NCBI RefSeq assembly: GCF_001192795.1
Contig: NZ_DF968181.1
Span: 983,101 to 1,047,100, forward strand
Source: Flexilinea flocculi
GTDB lineage: Bacteria; Chloroflexota; Anaerolineae; Anaerolineales; Anaerolineaceae
Reading direction: 5' to 3'
Length of the DNA stretch: 64,000 nt
The stretch's first letter is position 1. Each line of letters opens with the position of its first letter. The translations under genes and the position numbers were made by a program. The notes beneath the pieces were generated by a model. That model searched no databases. It was not told where the DNA came from and saw nothing but the letters and a program-made list of their open reading frames with translations. Positions 56,101 through 64,000 of the stretch are shown in pieces.

Positions 56101-56735
56101 CAATCCGCGACCTGCGTGAGCATTGGAAGGAGATCAAAGCATTACCGGATTCAGGAATACCAGGTCAGCTCAAAAACGACGTTGAGGAATCGCTTGGCCA
56201 AATTGGTGAACGTCTGGGTCAGGAAAATTTCTACCAGCACAGCGCCGACCTAAGCTCTACACTTACCTCAATCAAGAATCATTTACGTGACGCGATTGTT
56301 CAGATGGTGGATGCGCAAAAAAGTACGATTAAGGTGGCTAAGCAAGATCTACCAGGGTTGTTTGAATGGAACGAATTGACGCACGAAGAACAATCTCAGA
56401 TACTGGCGCAGTTAGAAGCTTTGGCTGTTGAAGTGGATAAGAATTTGGCAGGATTGAAACAACTCCTTGGTCAGGAATATACCATCCAATCACGGGTTAG
56501 CGGCGTACGCAATAAAATTGAGGAAGTCGGGCATGAACGACAATTGGCACGTTTGAAAGAAGAGAAGGAACAGGCTGCTCGTGAGGGACACAGTCGAATT
56601 ACCCGATCTTTGAATATTCCTACCAGGGTGACCAACAGCAGTCAATTGGATACCTTGATCCAACAGCTTCAGACTCTGAAGACCGAATTGGCACTCTACA
56701 ATGACATTGAAGTAACCATAGAACTGAAGGATTGA
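53109..56735 (+). CDS. brxC: BREX protein BrxC, large P-loop ATPase
   Basis: About 1208 residues, the normal BrxC size (DUF6079-like/PglY-related ATPase). Walker A is GFYGSGKSSF at about residues 75-84, and Walker B is YIVFIIDEVGQYV at about 259-271. LGTAQQTL, then FPIQIDLESSDIREICYRRLLGKS, follow as sensor elements. The C-terminal 250 residues contain coiled coil (LARLKEEKEQAAREG). AAGGAG at 53098-53103 favours the GTG at 53109; the ATG at 53115 is the alternative, and the GTG at 53103 overlaps the ribosome site. The gene follows brxB by 12 bases. BrxC is thought to couple ATP hydrolysis to assembly of the BREX complex on DNA. Confidence 0.93.
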   Translation: MAMQIKTLFDPSKDIYRNIEKVITYNASQEVRLKAEITEYIVTESIEDQFERLLTKMQQAMDSGGENEVGVWVSGFYGSGKSSFTKYLGLALDQSVQIEGTRFLKYLQDRMNKPQTRALLSTVANRFPAAVVLLDLASEMLAGATMEEVSTVLYYKVLQWAGYSRNLKVAAFERRLKKDNRYEEFTSRIQNDLGVSWKEVQNDPLVIDSLIPEIAHDLYPQLFKTASAFNTETTDFVRFENERVKEMIDIVHEATGKEYIVFIIDEVGQYVSSRPNLILNLDGLAKNLKNIGNGKVWILGTAQQTLTEDDPRASLNSPELYKLKDRFPIQIDLESSDIREICYRRLLGKSPDGEKTLGAIFEKHGQELRFNTKLEDAKYYDADFDKVTFTNLYPFLPAHFDILLHLLGALAKSTGGIGLRSAIKVIQDILIEGPDGQPPVANQPTGWLATTVTLYDALEKDIRRAAPSIHKAVAKALIRFPDSAIHQEIAKTVAILQILGNMPVTVQNIAGLTHPTVDAASRHDAVESAVKDLISDGFVPFGEKDGNLCFFSEKINDIDQERAQIPLRSIETRRIQNEGLREVFSPLPSVRLHNTLSVTSGLKSSTGSILTNLAGEKETIQTVVELVAPEDYEGARTRLVEESRQRSSQYTIYLLGRTVSEINDLVSEIYRSREIVQRYRNDPDQEVKEYCSAQTDRANVLSGDLEHLLKNCLSQGSFIFRGQVTAADSLDHDLVEAAKKHLSTVAEQVFDRYNEAPVRADTNIAEKFLKAGNLKAIDSNIDPLSLVQVVGGTPRINTNHKALISIRDFIDRNGSVDGKRLTDYFTDAPFGWSPDTLRYLVAALLVNGEIKLKISGREIKVNGQQAIEGLRTNNSFKTVGISLRDGQLPLEVLARAAQRLTDLTGEPTIPLEQEISKSAAKHFPQLQLKYGPLDSKLENLGLPGVERIRELNKDLAEILETDASDVPQRLGSEESSLFTSLKWAADVTLALKNGLEVTIRDLREHWKEIKALPDSGIPGQLKNDVEESLGQIGERLGQENFYQHSADLSSTLTSIKNHLRDAIVQMVDAQKSTIKVAKQDLPGLFEWNELTHEEQSQILAQLEALAVEVDKNLAGLKQLLGQEYTIQSRVSGVRNKIEEVGHERQLARLKEEKEQAAREGHSRITRSLNIPTRVTNSSQLDTLIQQLQTLKTELALYNDIEVTIELKD

Positions 56736-56741
56736 TCCATT

Positions 56742-59700
56742 ATGGCATTTGATCAAACCACCCGCAACCGTCTGGCCCGTTTCGTCAGCGATGCCCGCGC
56801 CCTCTTGACTGAAGAATTTACCCGCCAGCTACAGAATGAATATGGGCTTGATCCAGCCAGTGGAGAAGTTACTCCCACTGAAAGATTAACGGCATTGGAT
56901 GATCGCCAGCGTGAGACGGCACGGATAATCCGTGAAACCCTGGATTACTATCTGGCAGGAAATTCACAAGCAGATGCGAAAGCTTTCCATGATGTACTGG
57001 ATCGCATCGTGCGCGAACAGGCGTTTACAGTTCTCAACCGGTTGTGCGCTTTGCGCATGTCCGAAGCGCGTGGGCTGGTTTTAGAATCGATTGCCAAATG
57101 TTACCAGTCGAAAGGCTTTCTACTCTACGCTCGTCTGGCGGGCAGTGCACTGGGAGAAACCGGTGAATCCTACCGCATGTATCTCTTCAGTTTGATGGAT
57201 GAATTTGCTATGGAACTGCCGGTTCTGTTTGACCGTTTCAGCCCGCAGGGACGGCTCTTCCCCCGCGAGGCCGTGCTGTTAAAACTCCTGGAGTTGATTA
57301 ACGACGCGGAGATCGATTCGCTGTGGACCGAGGACGAGACCATCGGTTGGATTTACCAGTATTTCAACAGCAAAGAAGAACGCAAAGCCATGCGGGACGC
57401 TTCGTCAGCTCCGCGCAACAGTCGTGAGCTGGCAGTACGCAACCAGTTTTTCACCCCGCGTTATGTGGTGGAATTCCTCACCGATAACACTCTGGGGCGC
57501 ATCTGGTACGAGATGACCAAAGGCGAGACGGCGCTCAAAGATACCTGCCGCTACCTGGTGCGCCGTCCTACCGAAATATTCTTGAAAGAGGGAGAACAAG
57601 CACCAGAGCAGTCCAAAACCGATGAGAACCTCTCGCAGGAAGACCTGCTCCGTCAACCGGTATATATTCCTCCCCGCCCTCTGAAGGACCCGCGTGAGAT
57701 TAAGATGCTGGACCCAGCCTGCGGCTCGATGCACTTTGGTCTGTATGCCTTCGACCTCTTTGAGCAGATTTATGCAGAAGCCTGGAAGCTGGAAGAACGA
57801 CTGGGCGAAGACGCCCTGCAGCGATTGGCAGATCTGGATTCGCTGCATAAAACCTACCCGGATGAAGAAACTTACCTGAAGGATGTGCCGCGCTTGATCA
57901 TCGAGCGCAACATCCACGGAGTGGATATTGACCCGCGTGCGGTGCAGATTGCCGGGCTGAGCCTGTGGCTGCGTGCTCAGAAGAGCTGGCAAACCAAGGG
58001 GCTGCGCCTCAGCGAACGACCGCAAATTCGCAAATCCAACGTGGTGTGCGCCGAACCCATGCCCGGTGACCGGCAGATGTTGGATGAATTTTTGAGTACG
58101 CTGAGCGGAGATGGGTTGGAAACGTTGATGCGCAAAGCCTGGCATGTACCTACCGACCAGAAAGTGCGCGCCACACCGCAGATGGCAGATGCCCTGGCAA
58201 AACTGGTGCGCACTGTTTGGCAGGAAATGGAACTGGCCGGCGAAGCCGGCAGCCTGCTGAAAATTGAAGAAACACTGCGCGATGCGATTGCCACAGCTCG
58301 TAAGGAATCCGAGGAAAAATCACCGCTCTTCCGTGTTTTGGAATATGGGTTGAATGAACCCCCGAAAGAGAAGTATGTGCAGGTGGTAGCGGGTGAAGAC
58401 CAGGATTTCTTTGACCAGGCGGAAGGATTAGTGCTGGCTGCGCTTCGTGAATACAGTGAACAAGCGGTAAACGGCGATAGTTATAAGCGTCGTTTGTTTG
58501 CAGGGGATGCATCACAAGGATTTGTCTTTATAGACTTATGTAGAAAGCTCTATGACATAGTAGTAATGAATCCCCCATTTGGCGAGTTGTCTGAAATAGC
58601 TCAAGAATATTTAACAAATAAATATCCACTTACTTGCAATAATATTGCCACTATATTTGTTGAGAGAATGGCTAATAAACTAAATCCTATGGGTGGATTG
58701 GCTTTAATCATTGATAATTCAACCTCTATACGATCATCATATGAAGATTTTCGGAAGACTATTCTTTATAATTCCTTATGTTTATATACATATGCTTCTT
58801 TAGGGTGGGAAGTGCTTGATGCAAATGTTGAGGTATGTGCTTATTCTTGTTTTAGAACAGCTACTGAAAAAGGCAACTGTTTCTGTGTAGATGCGTCTAA
58901 AAAAGAAACTAAAGAAAATTTTCTTAAGGAAAACATATTATCCATTTCTCAAGGAAAGAAAAATCAGTTTGTTATTGTTAACCCAGAAGAATTTAAATTT
59001 CTTCCAAATGCAATCCCCAATTTTTCAATGCCTAGAGGAATAAGATCACTATTTGGAAAATTTCCGTCCGTTAACAATTTGGCTCACCTTAAGACAGGAA
59101 TGAGCAGTGGTGATAACGAAAGATTCTATAAAATGTTTTGGGAAAGACCTCAACGATTTGAAAATGACTGGAAATTTCTTTCAAATGGCGGAGAGTATTC
59201 TCCATACTATCGTGGTGATAGGGAGATAATTAATTGGCATCGAGATGGTATCGAAATTAAAGAACATAGAAAAGCGACTTTCAGAAATAGTCAATATTAT
59301 TCTCGGGTTGGTTTGAGTTATTCTAAACGCTGTGAATATTTGTCTGTTCAGCTCCTTCCATCTGGATTCGCTTTTACTGATGAGGGACAATGCATTTTCC
59401 CAGTCTCAGAAGAAAATAGATATGGCTTATTGGCTTTCTTTAACTCAAAGTTCGCTCGGGTTATCCTTAACGAATATTGCGGTCAGCATAAATCTAATGG
59501 ATATGTGCAACTTATCCCGTTTCCAAATATTAATCTAAGTATTTTAGGTAAGATCTCTAATAATATTGTCCAGATACTGTACTCTGAACTTATATGGACA
59601 ATACCTTCTATATATTCTCGTGGACCATTATTATTAAATCCGGCAATTTTTGAAACAAATTTATCGATCAATGAAATTCGTTCAAATTTGATAAGAAAAT

Positions 59701-60839
59701 GGGAATTATCAAAGGTAAAAATTGATGAATACGAAAATACATTAAATATGATGATTTATGAAAGTAGTGGATTAAACGAAAATGAAGTTAACTATATAAA
59801 TAATAAGGCAAAAAAGATCCCCGCAGCTCATTTTCAACTTTCAGAACAAAAGACTGATGGGTACTCATTGGTATCTGAATTTCTTGATTACATAATGGGT
59901 GTGTTTTTTGGTTATTGGAATATTTTAAGTATTAAAGAGCCAATAGAAGTACCTCTAGATACTGCGCCAATTTATCCACCAGGAACAGTGTATAAGGGAA
60001 AGCCATTGGCGTCTAATAATATTCCTGATTTCTACCCAGTAAATGTTAAATGGTCAGGAATTGCTGAAAGTCAAACTCCAATTGAAAAAGAGAGTTTACC
60101 AAATAAACTAGAGGAGATTCTCAGGATTATTTGGAAAGAAAAATTGGAAGGCATTGAATTGGAAATTTCCGAATCATTAAAGATTTCATCCATGGATGAG
60201 TACTTTGGAAATCCAGATTTGTTCTTCAAAGATCATTTAAAGCGTTATTCGAAAAGTCGTCGGGCTGCGCCCATCTACTGGCCGCTTTCCACTCCTTCGT
60301 GCTCTTACACTCTTTGGTTGTACTATCACCGGCTGAATGATCAGACTCTCTACACCTGCGTCAACGACTTTGTCGATCCCAAGCTCAAGCAGGTGTCCGA
60401 AGAAGCTGCCCGCCTGCGTCTGAAGAAAGGCCGCAGCGCTGCGGATGAAAAAGAGTTGGAGCGCCTGACGGACTTCGAGCGCGAATTGAAAGATTTCCGC
60501 GAAGAATTGCTGCGCGTGGCGAAGTTCTGGAAACCGAATCTCAACGATGGCGTCGAAATCACCGCTGCTCCGCTATGGAAGCTGTTCCAGCACAAACCCT
60601 GGCAGAAACGCTTAAAAGAAACCTGGCAGAAGTTGGAAGCCGGCGAATACGACTGGGCGCACCTGGCTTACTCCATCTGGCCGGAACGCGTGCGCGAAAA
60701 ATGCAAGAACGATAAATCACTGGCAATTGCGCACGATTTAGAAGAATTGTATGTAGAGCCGCCGGCATCCGCTAAAAAGAAAAAAGCCAAAAAACCAGCA
60801 GTTGATGAAGAGACAGAAGGTTGGTTCAATGACGATTAA
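56742..60839 (+). CDS. pglX: BREX DNA adenine methyltransferase PglX (BrxX)
   Basis: A 1365-residue methyltransferase that marks host DNA at a short non-palindromic site, adding a methyl group to N6 of adenine. The SAM motif is MLDPACGSMHFGLYAFDLF at about residues 322-340. Catalytic motif IV is YDIVVMNPPFGE at about 603-614, the NPPF form typical of N6-adenine enzymes. The N-terminal 230 residues are helical. Residues about 583-1170, from just before NPPF through the target-recognition region, are encoded by markedly AT-rich DNA, unlike both flanks. The C-terminal 190 residues are charged and end in a Lys-rich tail. The gene starts six bases after brxC and overlaps pglZ by 11 bases. The recognition sequence cannot be read from the protein. 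Confidence 0.95.
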   Translation: MAFDQTTRNRLARFVSDARALLTEEFTRQLQNEYGLDPASGEVTPTERLTALDDRQRETARIIRETLDYYLAGNSQADAKAFHDVLDRIVREQAFTVLNRLCALRMSEARGLVLESIAKCYQSKGFLLYARLAGSALGETGESYRMYLFSLMDEFAMELPVLFDRFSPQGRLFPREAVLLKLLELINDAEIDSLWTEDETIGWIYQYFNSKEERKAMRDASSAPRNSRELAVRNQFFTPRYVVEFLTDNTLGRIWYEMTKGETALKDTCRYLVRRPTEIFLKEGEQAPEQSKTDENLSQEDLLRQPVYIPPRPLKDPREIKMLDPACGSMHFGLYAFDLFEQIYAEAWKLEERLGEDALQRLADLDSLHKTYPDEETYLKDVPRLIIERNIHGVDIDPRAVQIAGLSLWLRAQKSWQTKGLRLSERPQIRKSNVVCAEPMPGDRQMLDEFLSTLSGDGLETLMRKAWHVPTDQKVRATPQMADALAKLVRTVWQEMELAGEAGSLLKIEETLRDAIATARKESEEKSPLFRVLEYGLNEPPKEKYVQVVAGEDQDFFDQAEGLVLAALREYSEQAVNGDSYKRRLFAGDASQGFVFIDLCRKLYDIVVMNPPFGELSEIAQEYLTNKYPLTCNNIATIFVERMANKLNPMGGLALIIDNSTSIRSSYEDFRKTILYNSLCLYTYASLGWEVLDANVEVCAYSCFRTATEKGNCFCVDASKKETKENFLKENILSISQGKKNQFVIVNPEEFKFLPNAIPNFSMPRGIRSLFGKFPSVNNLAHLKTGMSSGDNERFYKMFWERPQRFENDWKFLSNGGEYSPYYRGDREIINWHRDGIEIKEHRKATFRNSQYYSRVGLSYSKRCEYLSVQLLPSGFAFTDEGQCIFPVSEENRYGLLAFFNSKFARVILNEYCGQHKSNGYVQLIPFPNINLSILGKISNNIVQILYSELIWTIPSIYSRGPLLLNPAIFETNLSINEIRSNLIRKWELSKVKIDEYENTLNMMIYESSGLNENEVNYINNKAKKIPAAHFQLSEQKTDGYSLVSEFLDYIMGVFFGYWNILSIKEPIEVPLDTAPIYPPGTVYKGKPLASNNIPDFYPVNVKWSGIAESQTPIEKESLPNKLEEILRIIWKEKLEGIELEISESLKISSMDEYFGNPDLFFKDHLKRYSKSRRAAPIYWPLSTPSCSYTLWLYYHRLNDQTLYTCVNDFVDPKLKQVSEEAARLRLKKGRSAADEKELERLTDFERELKDFREELLRVAKFWKPNLNDGVEITAAPLWKLFQHKPWQKRLKETWQKLEAGEYDWAHLAYSIWPERVREKCKNDKSLAIAHDLEELYVEPPASAKKKKAKKPAVDEETEGWFNDD
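58490..60255 (+). other. AT-rich mosaic block inside pglX (target-recognition region)
   Basis: Base composition changes sharply. The 60-base row from 58561 has 20 G+C and that from 58741 has 15, whereas rows around 57901 are close to 60 percent G+C. Composition returns to the higher level near 60255. The reading frame is unbroken. The block covers motif IV and the region that recognises DNA in PglX proteins, as expected if specificity segments are swapped by recombination between conserved ends. Confidence 0.75.
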
Positions 60840-63348
60840 AAACTTCATCCAAAAAGAAATATTTTTGCCACGCCTCAAACAAAATGGGGTGTTGGTTGTG
60901 TATGACCCCGACCAGCGCTACCACGAGCTGTGTTTGGAGCTGAACGCTGAAAAACTGCGTGTCATCGATACATCCGAAAGCAGCATCACCAGCCGCTTTG
61001 CTGCACTGGAAGCACTCAATGAGTTTGGCCAGCCCAACCCATCCCTTGAGGGTATCCTGGTGTATGTTCCCGCCAAGTCGCCAATCACGGATGAGGAAAA
61101 ACAACGCGATCCGTTTGCCATTTACGGCGCTTGCGGCTCTGTCTTTCCAGAAGGAGATGGGGATGAATTCCTCAGTCTTTGCTTGAAAGCACGCGCGGAT
61201 TATGCTACGGAAATCCGCCGGATTTTTAAGGACAATCCTAATCCCGGTTTTGCGGTCATTGACGCCGTTGGCGGAGGAGCAGGCTGGCCGAACCTGCAGG
61301 CAATGCTGAAAGTCGAATCGGCTCGCGATATTTTATTTGTTTTGCTAACACCCTCCGAAGCGCAAAAAGAGACTCTCAAAACACAGGCCAGTTGGGTAAC
61401 TGAGGCCACAGCATTGTTCCAAAGCGCTTTGGGCCTGAACTTGAAAACCAAAATGAAAACCTGGAATGCGGTTGCAGATGAGCTGTGGCGATTCCTGCTT
61501 TTTAGCGAATTTGTTTTCGACCTGCCAAGTGACCTGCCGGTAGCTCTGACGACTGTTCCTTGTGCCCCTCAAGAAGCACTTCACCTGGTGGAAGATCTGT
61601 GCGACCGATTACGCAATGATCGGCGCACCCAGGCTTTTTACATTGAACGAGCTGAGGGAATTGAAAAAGACCTAAACCTGCCAGCAATTTGCGAGAAAAT
61701 TGATGATTTCGGTGTTCGGGACACCTTCCCATTTGAAGAGCGTGCTTGTTTCAACCAGGCAGTCGATGCGTTGAAACGAGATAATATCGACAGACTGCGC
61801 AGTGTTCTCAATCGCCACGAACAATCTGTCTGGGTCAGCCGGGGTGAAAACCAGGCACAGTGGGCTTTACTCCATTCGGCTGCTAGCTTGGCGCAGGCTT
61901 GCGAAGACTCCGACCGCCAGCTATCTGAGCACACCCGTACATTGGATACCTTGTTGGATTTTTACACCAACAATATCCGTGAAGTAGATCGCATCCAGCG
62001 TGAATTTGAACAGGCCGCTGGAGATCTCCTCGATTCAGGGGGTGCATCAATTGAGGTGATCAGTCAAACGCGTTCTACTTATCGAAAATTAATCGATAAG
62101 GTTCACGGGATTTTCGTACGCCATATCGAAAAATCCGGCTGGCCGATATCGGGACGCTTATCGAATGCAGATGTGTTTGATAAATTGGTAGCACCGAAAT
62201 TACTTGAAAGCGGTCGGCGCGTGGCTTATCTGTTGATCGATGCCATGCGTTATGAACTCGGTGTTGAGTTAGCAAAGCACTTGAACGAAGCTGGGCAAAT
62301 TGATGTTCAGATGGCTTGCGCTCAGATGCCTACAGTCACACCCGTTGGGATGGCGACACTGTTACCCGGGGCCGGTCAAAACCTAAAAATTATGAATAAG
62401 GATAATCAGTTGTTGGTCGTATTCGGTGACCAGCCATTAGCCACCGTCGCTCAACGCATGGATGTGCTGCGTAAAAAGTATGGGCAGCGTTTTGCAGAAA
62501 TGGAACTGGTCCGGTTTGTCCGCGATCATCCTAAGATCGAGAATACTGTTGAACTTCTGGTCATTCGTAGTAATGACATGGATAATGATTTTGAAGCCAA
62601 TCCAGAAGCGGCTCCAGGATTAATCAGTCGTACCTTCCAAAAAATCCGTTCAGCTATTTATAAATTGCGTGATTTGGGATTTCAGGATGTCATCATTGCC
62701 ACCGATCATGGCTTTTTCCTGAATACAGCCATTGAGCCAGGCGATGTGTGCGCTAAACCATCAGGGAAATGGATCAATGTCCACGAGCGAACACTGCTCG
62801 GTGATGGGGTAGGCGATACATCCAACCTGGTTCTACCCTCTGAAATGTTGGGGATTCGAGGGGAGTATAGCCAGGTAGCAATTCCACGAGCTTTGGTATC
62901 GTACCGGGCTGGGCAATGGTATTTCCACGGCGGGCTTTCGCTTCAAGAAGCGATTGTACCCGTCATCGCAGTAAAGATTCGCGCTGCAGAGATTGGAATT
63001 GGCAGCAAACTTTCGGTGATGTTGAATTACAAGCGAGGGTCCAAAAAGATCACCACCCGATTACCAGTCATCGAAGTTGAAGCTGGAGCTTCGGATCTCT
63101 TTGCCCAGGAAACAGAGTTGTTAATAGAAGCTTACGATGTAAAAGGGCATGTTGTTGGCGAAGCGAAACCTGGCGGCCCGGTTAACCCGGCGACCAGAAT
63201 CATAATGCTAAAACCAGGGGACACCATTCCAATTACACTAAAAATGGATATGGATTTTGAGGGAAAATTTGTAGTAAAAGCGCTCGACCCCATTACGCAA
63301 ACAGCCATGGGAAAACCACTTGAATTAGAAACGGACTATACGGTGTAA
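60829..63348 (+). CDS. pglZ: BREX protein PglZ (BrxZ), alkaline-phosphatase superfamily
   Basis: A protein of about 839 residues, the usual type 1 PglZ length. The PglZ domain is clear in the second half: RVAYLLIDAMRYELGVELAKHL at about 464-485, with the metal-binding Asp, then AQMPTVTPVGMATLLPGA; IIATDHGFFL at about 622-631 gives the second metal site. The N-terminal part is helical and contributes to complex assembly. I chose the ATG at 60829 (AGAAGG eight bases upstream) rather than the upstream Met codons at 60802. It overlaps pglX by 11 bases and ends two bases before brxL. PglZ is essential for BREX; nuclease activity has been reported for related proteins. Confidence 0.95.
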   Translation: MTIKNFIQKEIFLPRLKQNGVLVVYDPDQRYHELCLELNAEKLRVIDTSESSITSRFAALEALNEFGQPNPSLEGILVYVPAKSPITDEEKQRDPFAIYGACGSVFPEGDGDEFLSLCLKARADYATEIRRIFKDNPNPGFAVIDAVGGGAGWPNLQAMLKVESARDILFVLLTPSEAQKETLKTQASWVTEATALFQSALGLNLKTKMKTWNAVADELWRFLLFSEFVFDLPSDLPVALTTVPCAPQEALHLVEDLCDRLRNDRRTQAFYIERAEGIEKDLNLPAICEKIDDFGVRDTFPFEERACFNQAVDALKRDNIDRLRSVLNRHEQSVWVSRGENQAQWALLHSAASLAQACEDSDRQLSEHTRTLDTLLDFYTNNIREVDRIQREFEQAAGDLLDSGGASIEVISQTRSTYRKLIDKVHGIFVRHIEKSGWPISGRLSNADVFDKLVAPKLLESGRRVAYLLIDAMRYELGVELAKHLNEAGQIDVQMACAQMPTVTPVGMATLLPGAGQNLKIMNKDNQLLVVFGDQPLATVAQRMDVLRKKYGQRFAEMELVRFVRDHPKIENTVELLVIRSNDMDNDFEANPEAAPGLISRTFQKIRSAIYKLRDLGFQDVIIATDHGFFLNTAIEPGDVCAKPSGKWINVHERTLLGDGVGDTSNLVLPSEMLGIRGEYSQVAIPRALVSYRAGQWYFHGGLSLQEAIVPVIAVKIRAAEIGIGSKLSVMLNYKRGSKKITTRLPVIEVEAGASDLFAQETELLIEAYDVKGHVVGEAKPGGPVNPATRIIMLKPGDTIPITLKMDMDFEGKFVVKALDPITQTAMGKPLELETDYTV

Positions 63349-63350
63349 TT

Positions 63351-64000
63351 ATGGATACTTTAGACGAGAAACTGCTTGGAGTATTTGAAGGGAAAGTTGT
63401 CCGCAAAGACTTGTTACATCGTATTAAAAAGGGCACGAATGTCCCAACGTTTGTTTTGGAATTTCTATTGGCGCGGTATTGCGCCAGTGAAGATCCTAAA
63501 GAAATCCAGGAAGGATTGGAAGCTGTCCTGGCAACTCTTCAGGATAACTATGTGCGCGCCGACGAAGCGAACGCTGCACAATCGAAGGTAGCAACCAAGG
63601 GAAAACACCGCTTCATCGATAAAGTCCATGTCAACTACATTGAAAAAGAGAAGCGCCATTGGGCTGCCCTTGAAAACTTCAATTCCCAGCGGGTGGCTAT
63701 CAATGAAAAGTTTTATCGCGATAACGATCGTTTGTTAGAAGGTGGTATTTGGGCTGAAATCACCATCGGATACAACGAAATTGAAGATGATGATTACACG
63801 TTCTATGTTGAAGATCTGCGACCAATTCAATTGAGCCGGTTTGATTTCGATGGGTATGCAGCAGGTCGGAGTAAGTTTTCACGAGATGAATGGCTGGATA
63901 TTGTTTTGCGCTCTGTCGGATTAGAACCGACGAAGCTCTCTACACGATTGAAATTCCACTTTATGCTACGGTTAGCATGTTTGGTGGAACCTAACTACAA
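63351..64000 (+). CDS. brxL: BREX protein BrxL (Lon-like AAA+ protein), 3' part outside window
   Basis: The first 216 codons of an open frame that runs off the right edge. The N terminus, DEKLLGVFEGKVVRKDLLHRIK, then NVPTFVLEFLLARYCA, is the standard opening of type 1 BrxL. DLRPIQLSRFDFDGYAAGRSKFSRDEWLDIVLRSVG is the conserved stretch before the AAA+ domain. The P-loop should follow shortly after the cut at LRLACLVEPNY. BrxL has been shown to form DNA-binding hexamer/dodecamer rings and is needed for phage exclusion in some type 1 systems. It starts two bases after pglZ. Confidence 0.93.
   Translation, partial: MDTLDEKLLGVFEGKVVRKDLLHRIKKGTNVPTFVLEFLLARYCASEDPKEIQEGLEAVLATLQDNYVRADEANAAQSKVATKGKHRFIDKVHVNYIEKEKRHWAALENFNSQRVAINEKFYRDNDRLLEGGIWAEITIGYNEIEDDDYTFYVEDLRPIQLSRFDFDGYAAGRSKFSRDEWLDIVLRSVGLEPTKLSTRLKFHFMLRLACLVEPNY

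Noticed and set aside
57405-58145. A 246-codon minus-strand frame inside pglX
   Set aside because: It is an antisense shadow in the high-G+C part of pglX, with no recognisable domain.

Overview
The window looks like a chromosomal segment of a bacterium of moderate G+C content, most probably an Anaerolineae-type Chloroflexota. This rests on three things: tandem very large DUF2298 ('YYY'-motif) and GT39-like membrane proteins, an isopentenyl phosphate kinase next to a mevalonate kinase, and the mix of gene families. Assignment is by family recognition only; no database search was possible.

Positions 1-46,400 are mainly housekeeping. In order they hold: a relic of a membrane glycosyltransferase at the left edge; an acidic-linker membrane protein; dgt-greA; a prenyltransferase / mevalonate kinase / isopentenyl phosphate kinase operon; tlyA; a polar amino-acid ABC transporter with a TrpR-like regulator; lepA; then a long cell-envelope glycan series (flippase-like membrane protein, sugar epimerase, GT4, methyltransferase, GT39, two DUF2298 proteins, another GT39-like protein). 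These are followed by cmk, a sensor-kinase-like protein, three tandem 7TM-PAS-GGDEF diguanylate cyclases, rpoC (no rpoB beside it), deoB and a type II topoisomerase A subunit. Several intergenic regions here carry copies of an apparently undescribed palindromic element: outer arms resembling ATTTCGAATNNCTG around an inner hairpin whose stem differs in every copy, while the loop stays near 11 nt.

From about 46,400 to the right edge lies what looks like an integrated defence island. It starts at an initiator tRNA-fMet gene with a near-consensus promoter and its own terminator. Next come two convergent tyrosine recombinases, an HTH/zinc-ribbon protein, a hypothetical protein, a LuxR-type regulator behind a promoter with an SOS-box-like palindrome, and a small HTH protein. 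A complete-looking BREX phage-defence operon follows: an excisionase-like HTH gene, brxE-like, brxA, brxB, brxC, pglX, pglZ and brxL (cut by the window end). Genes in the operon overlap or are separated by 2-12 bases, so they are probably translated from one transcript. Its promoter overlaps a perfect 13-bp inverted repeat that could be the operator for a local regulator. The middle of pglX is far more AT-rich than its ends, as if the DNA-recognition part had been exchanged.

BrxE is known from type 6 BREX, whereas the brxA-B-C-pglX-pglZ-brxL order is type 1, so this operon looks like a type 1/6 mixture. No rRNA gene or CRISPR array was seen.
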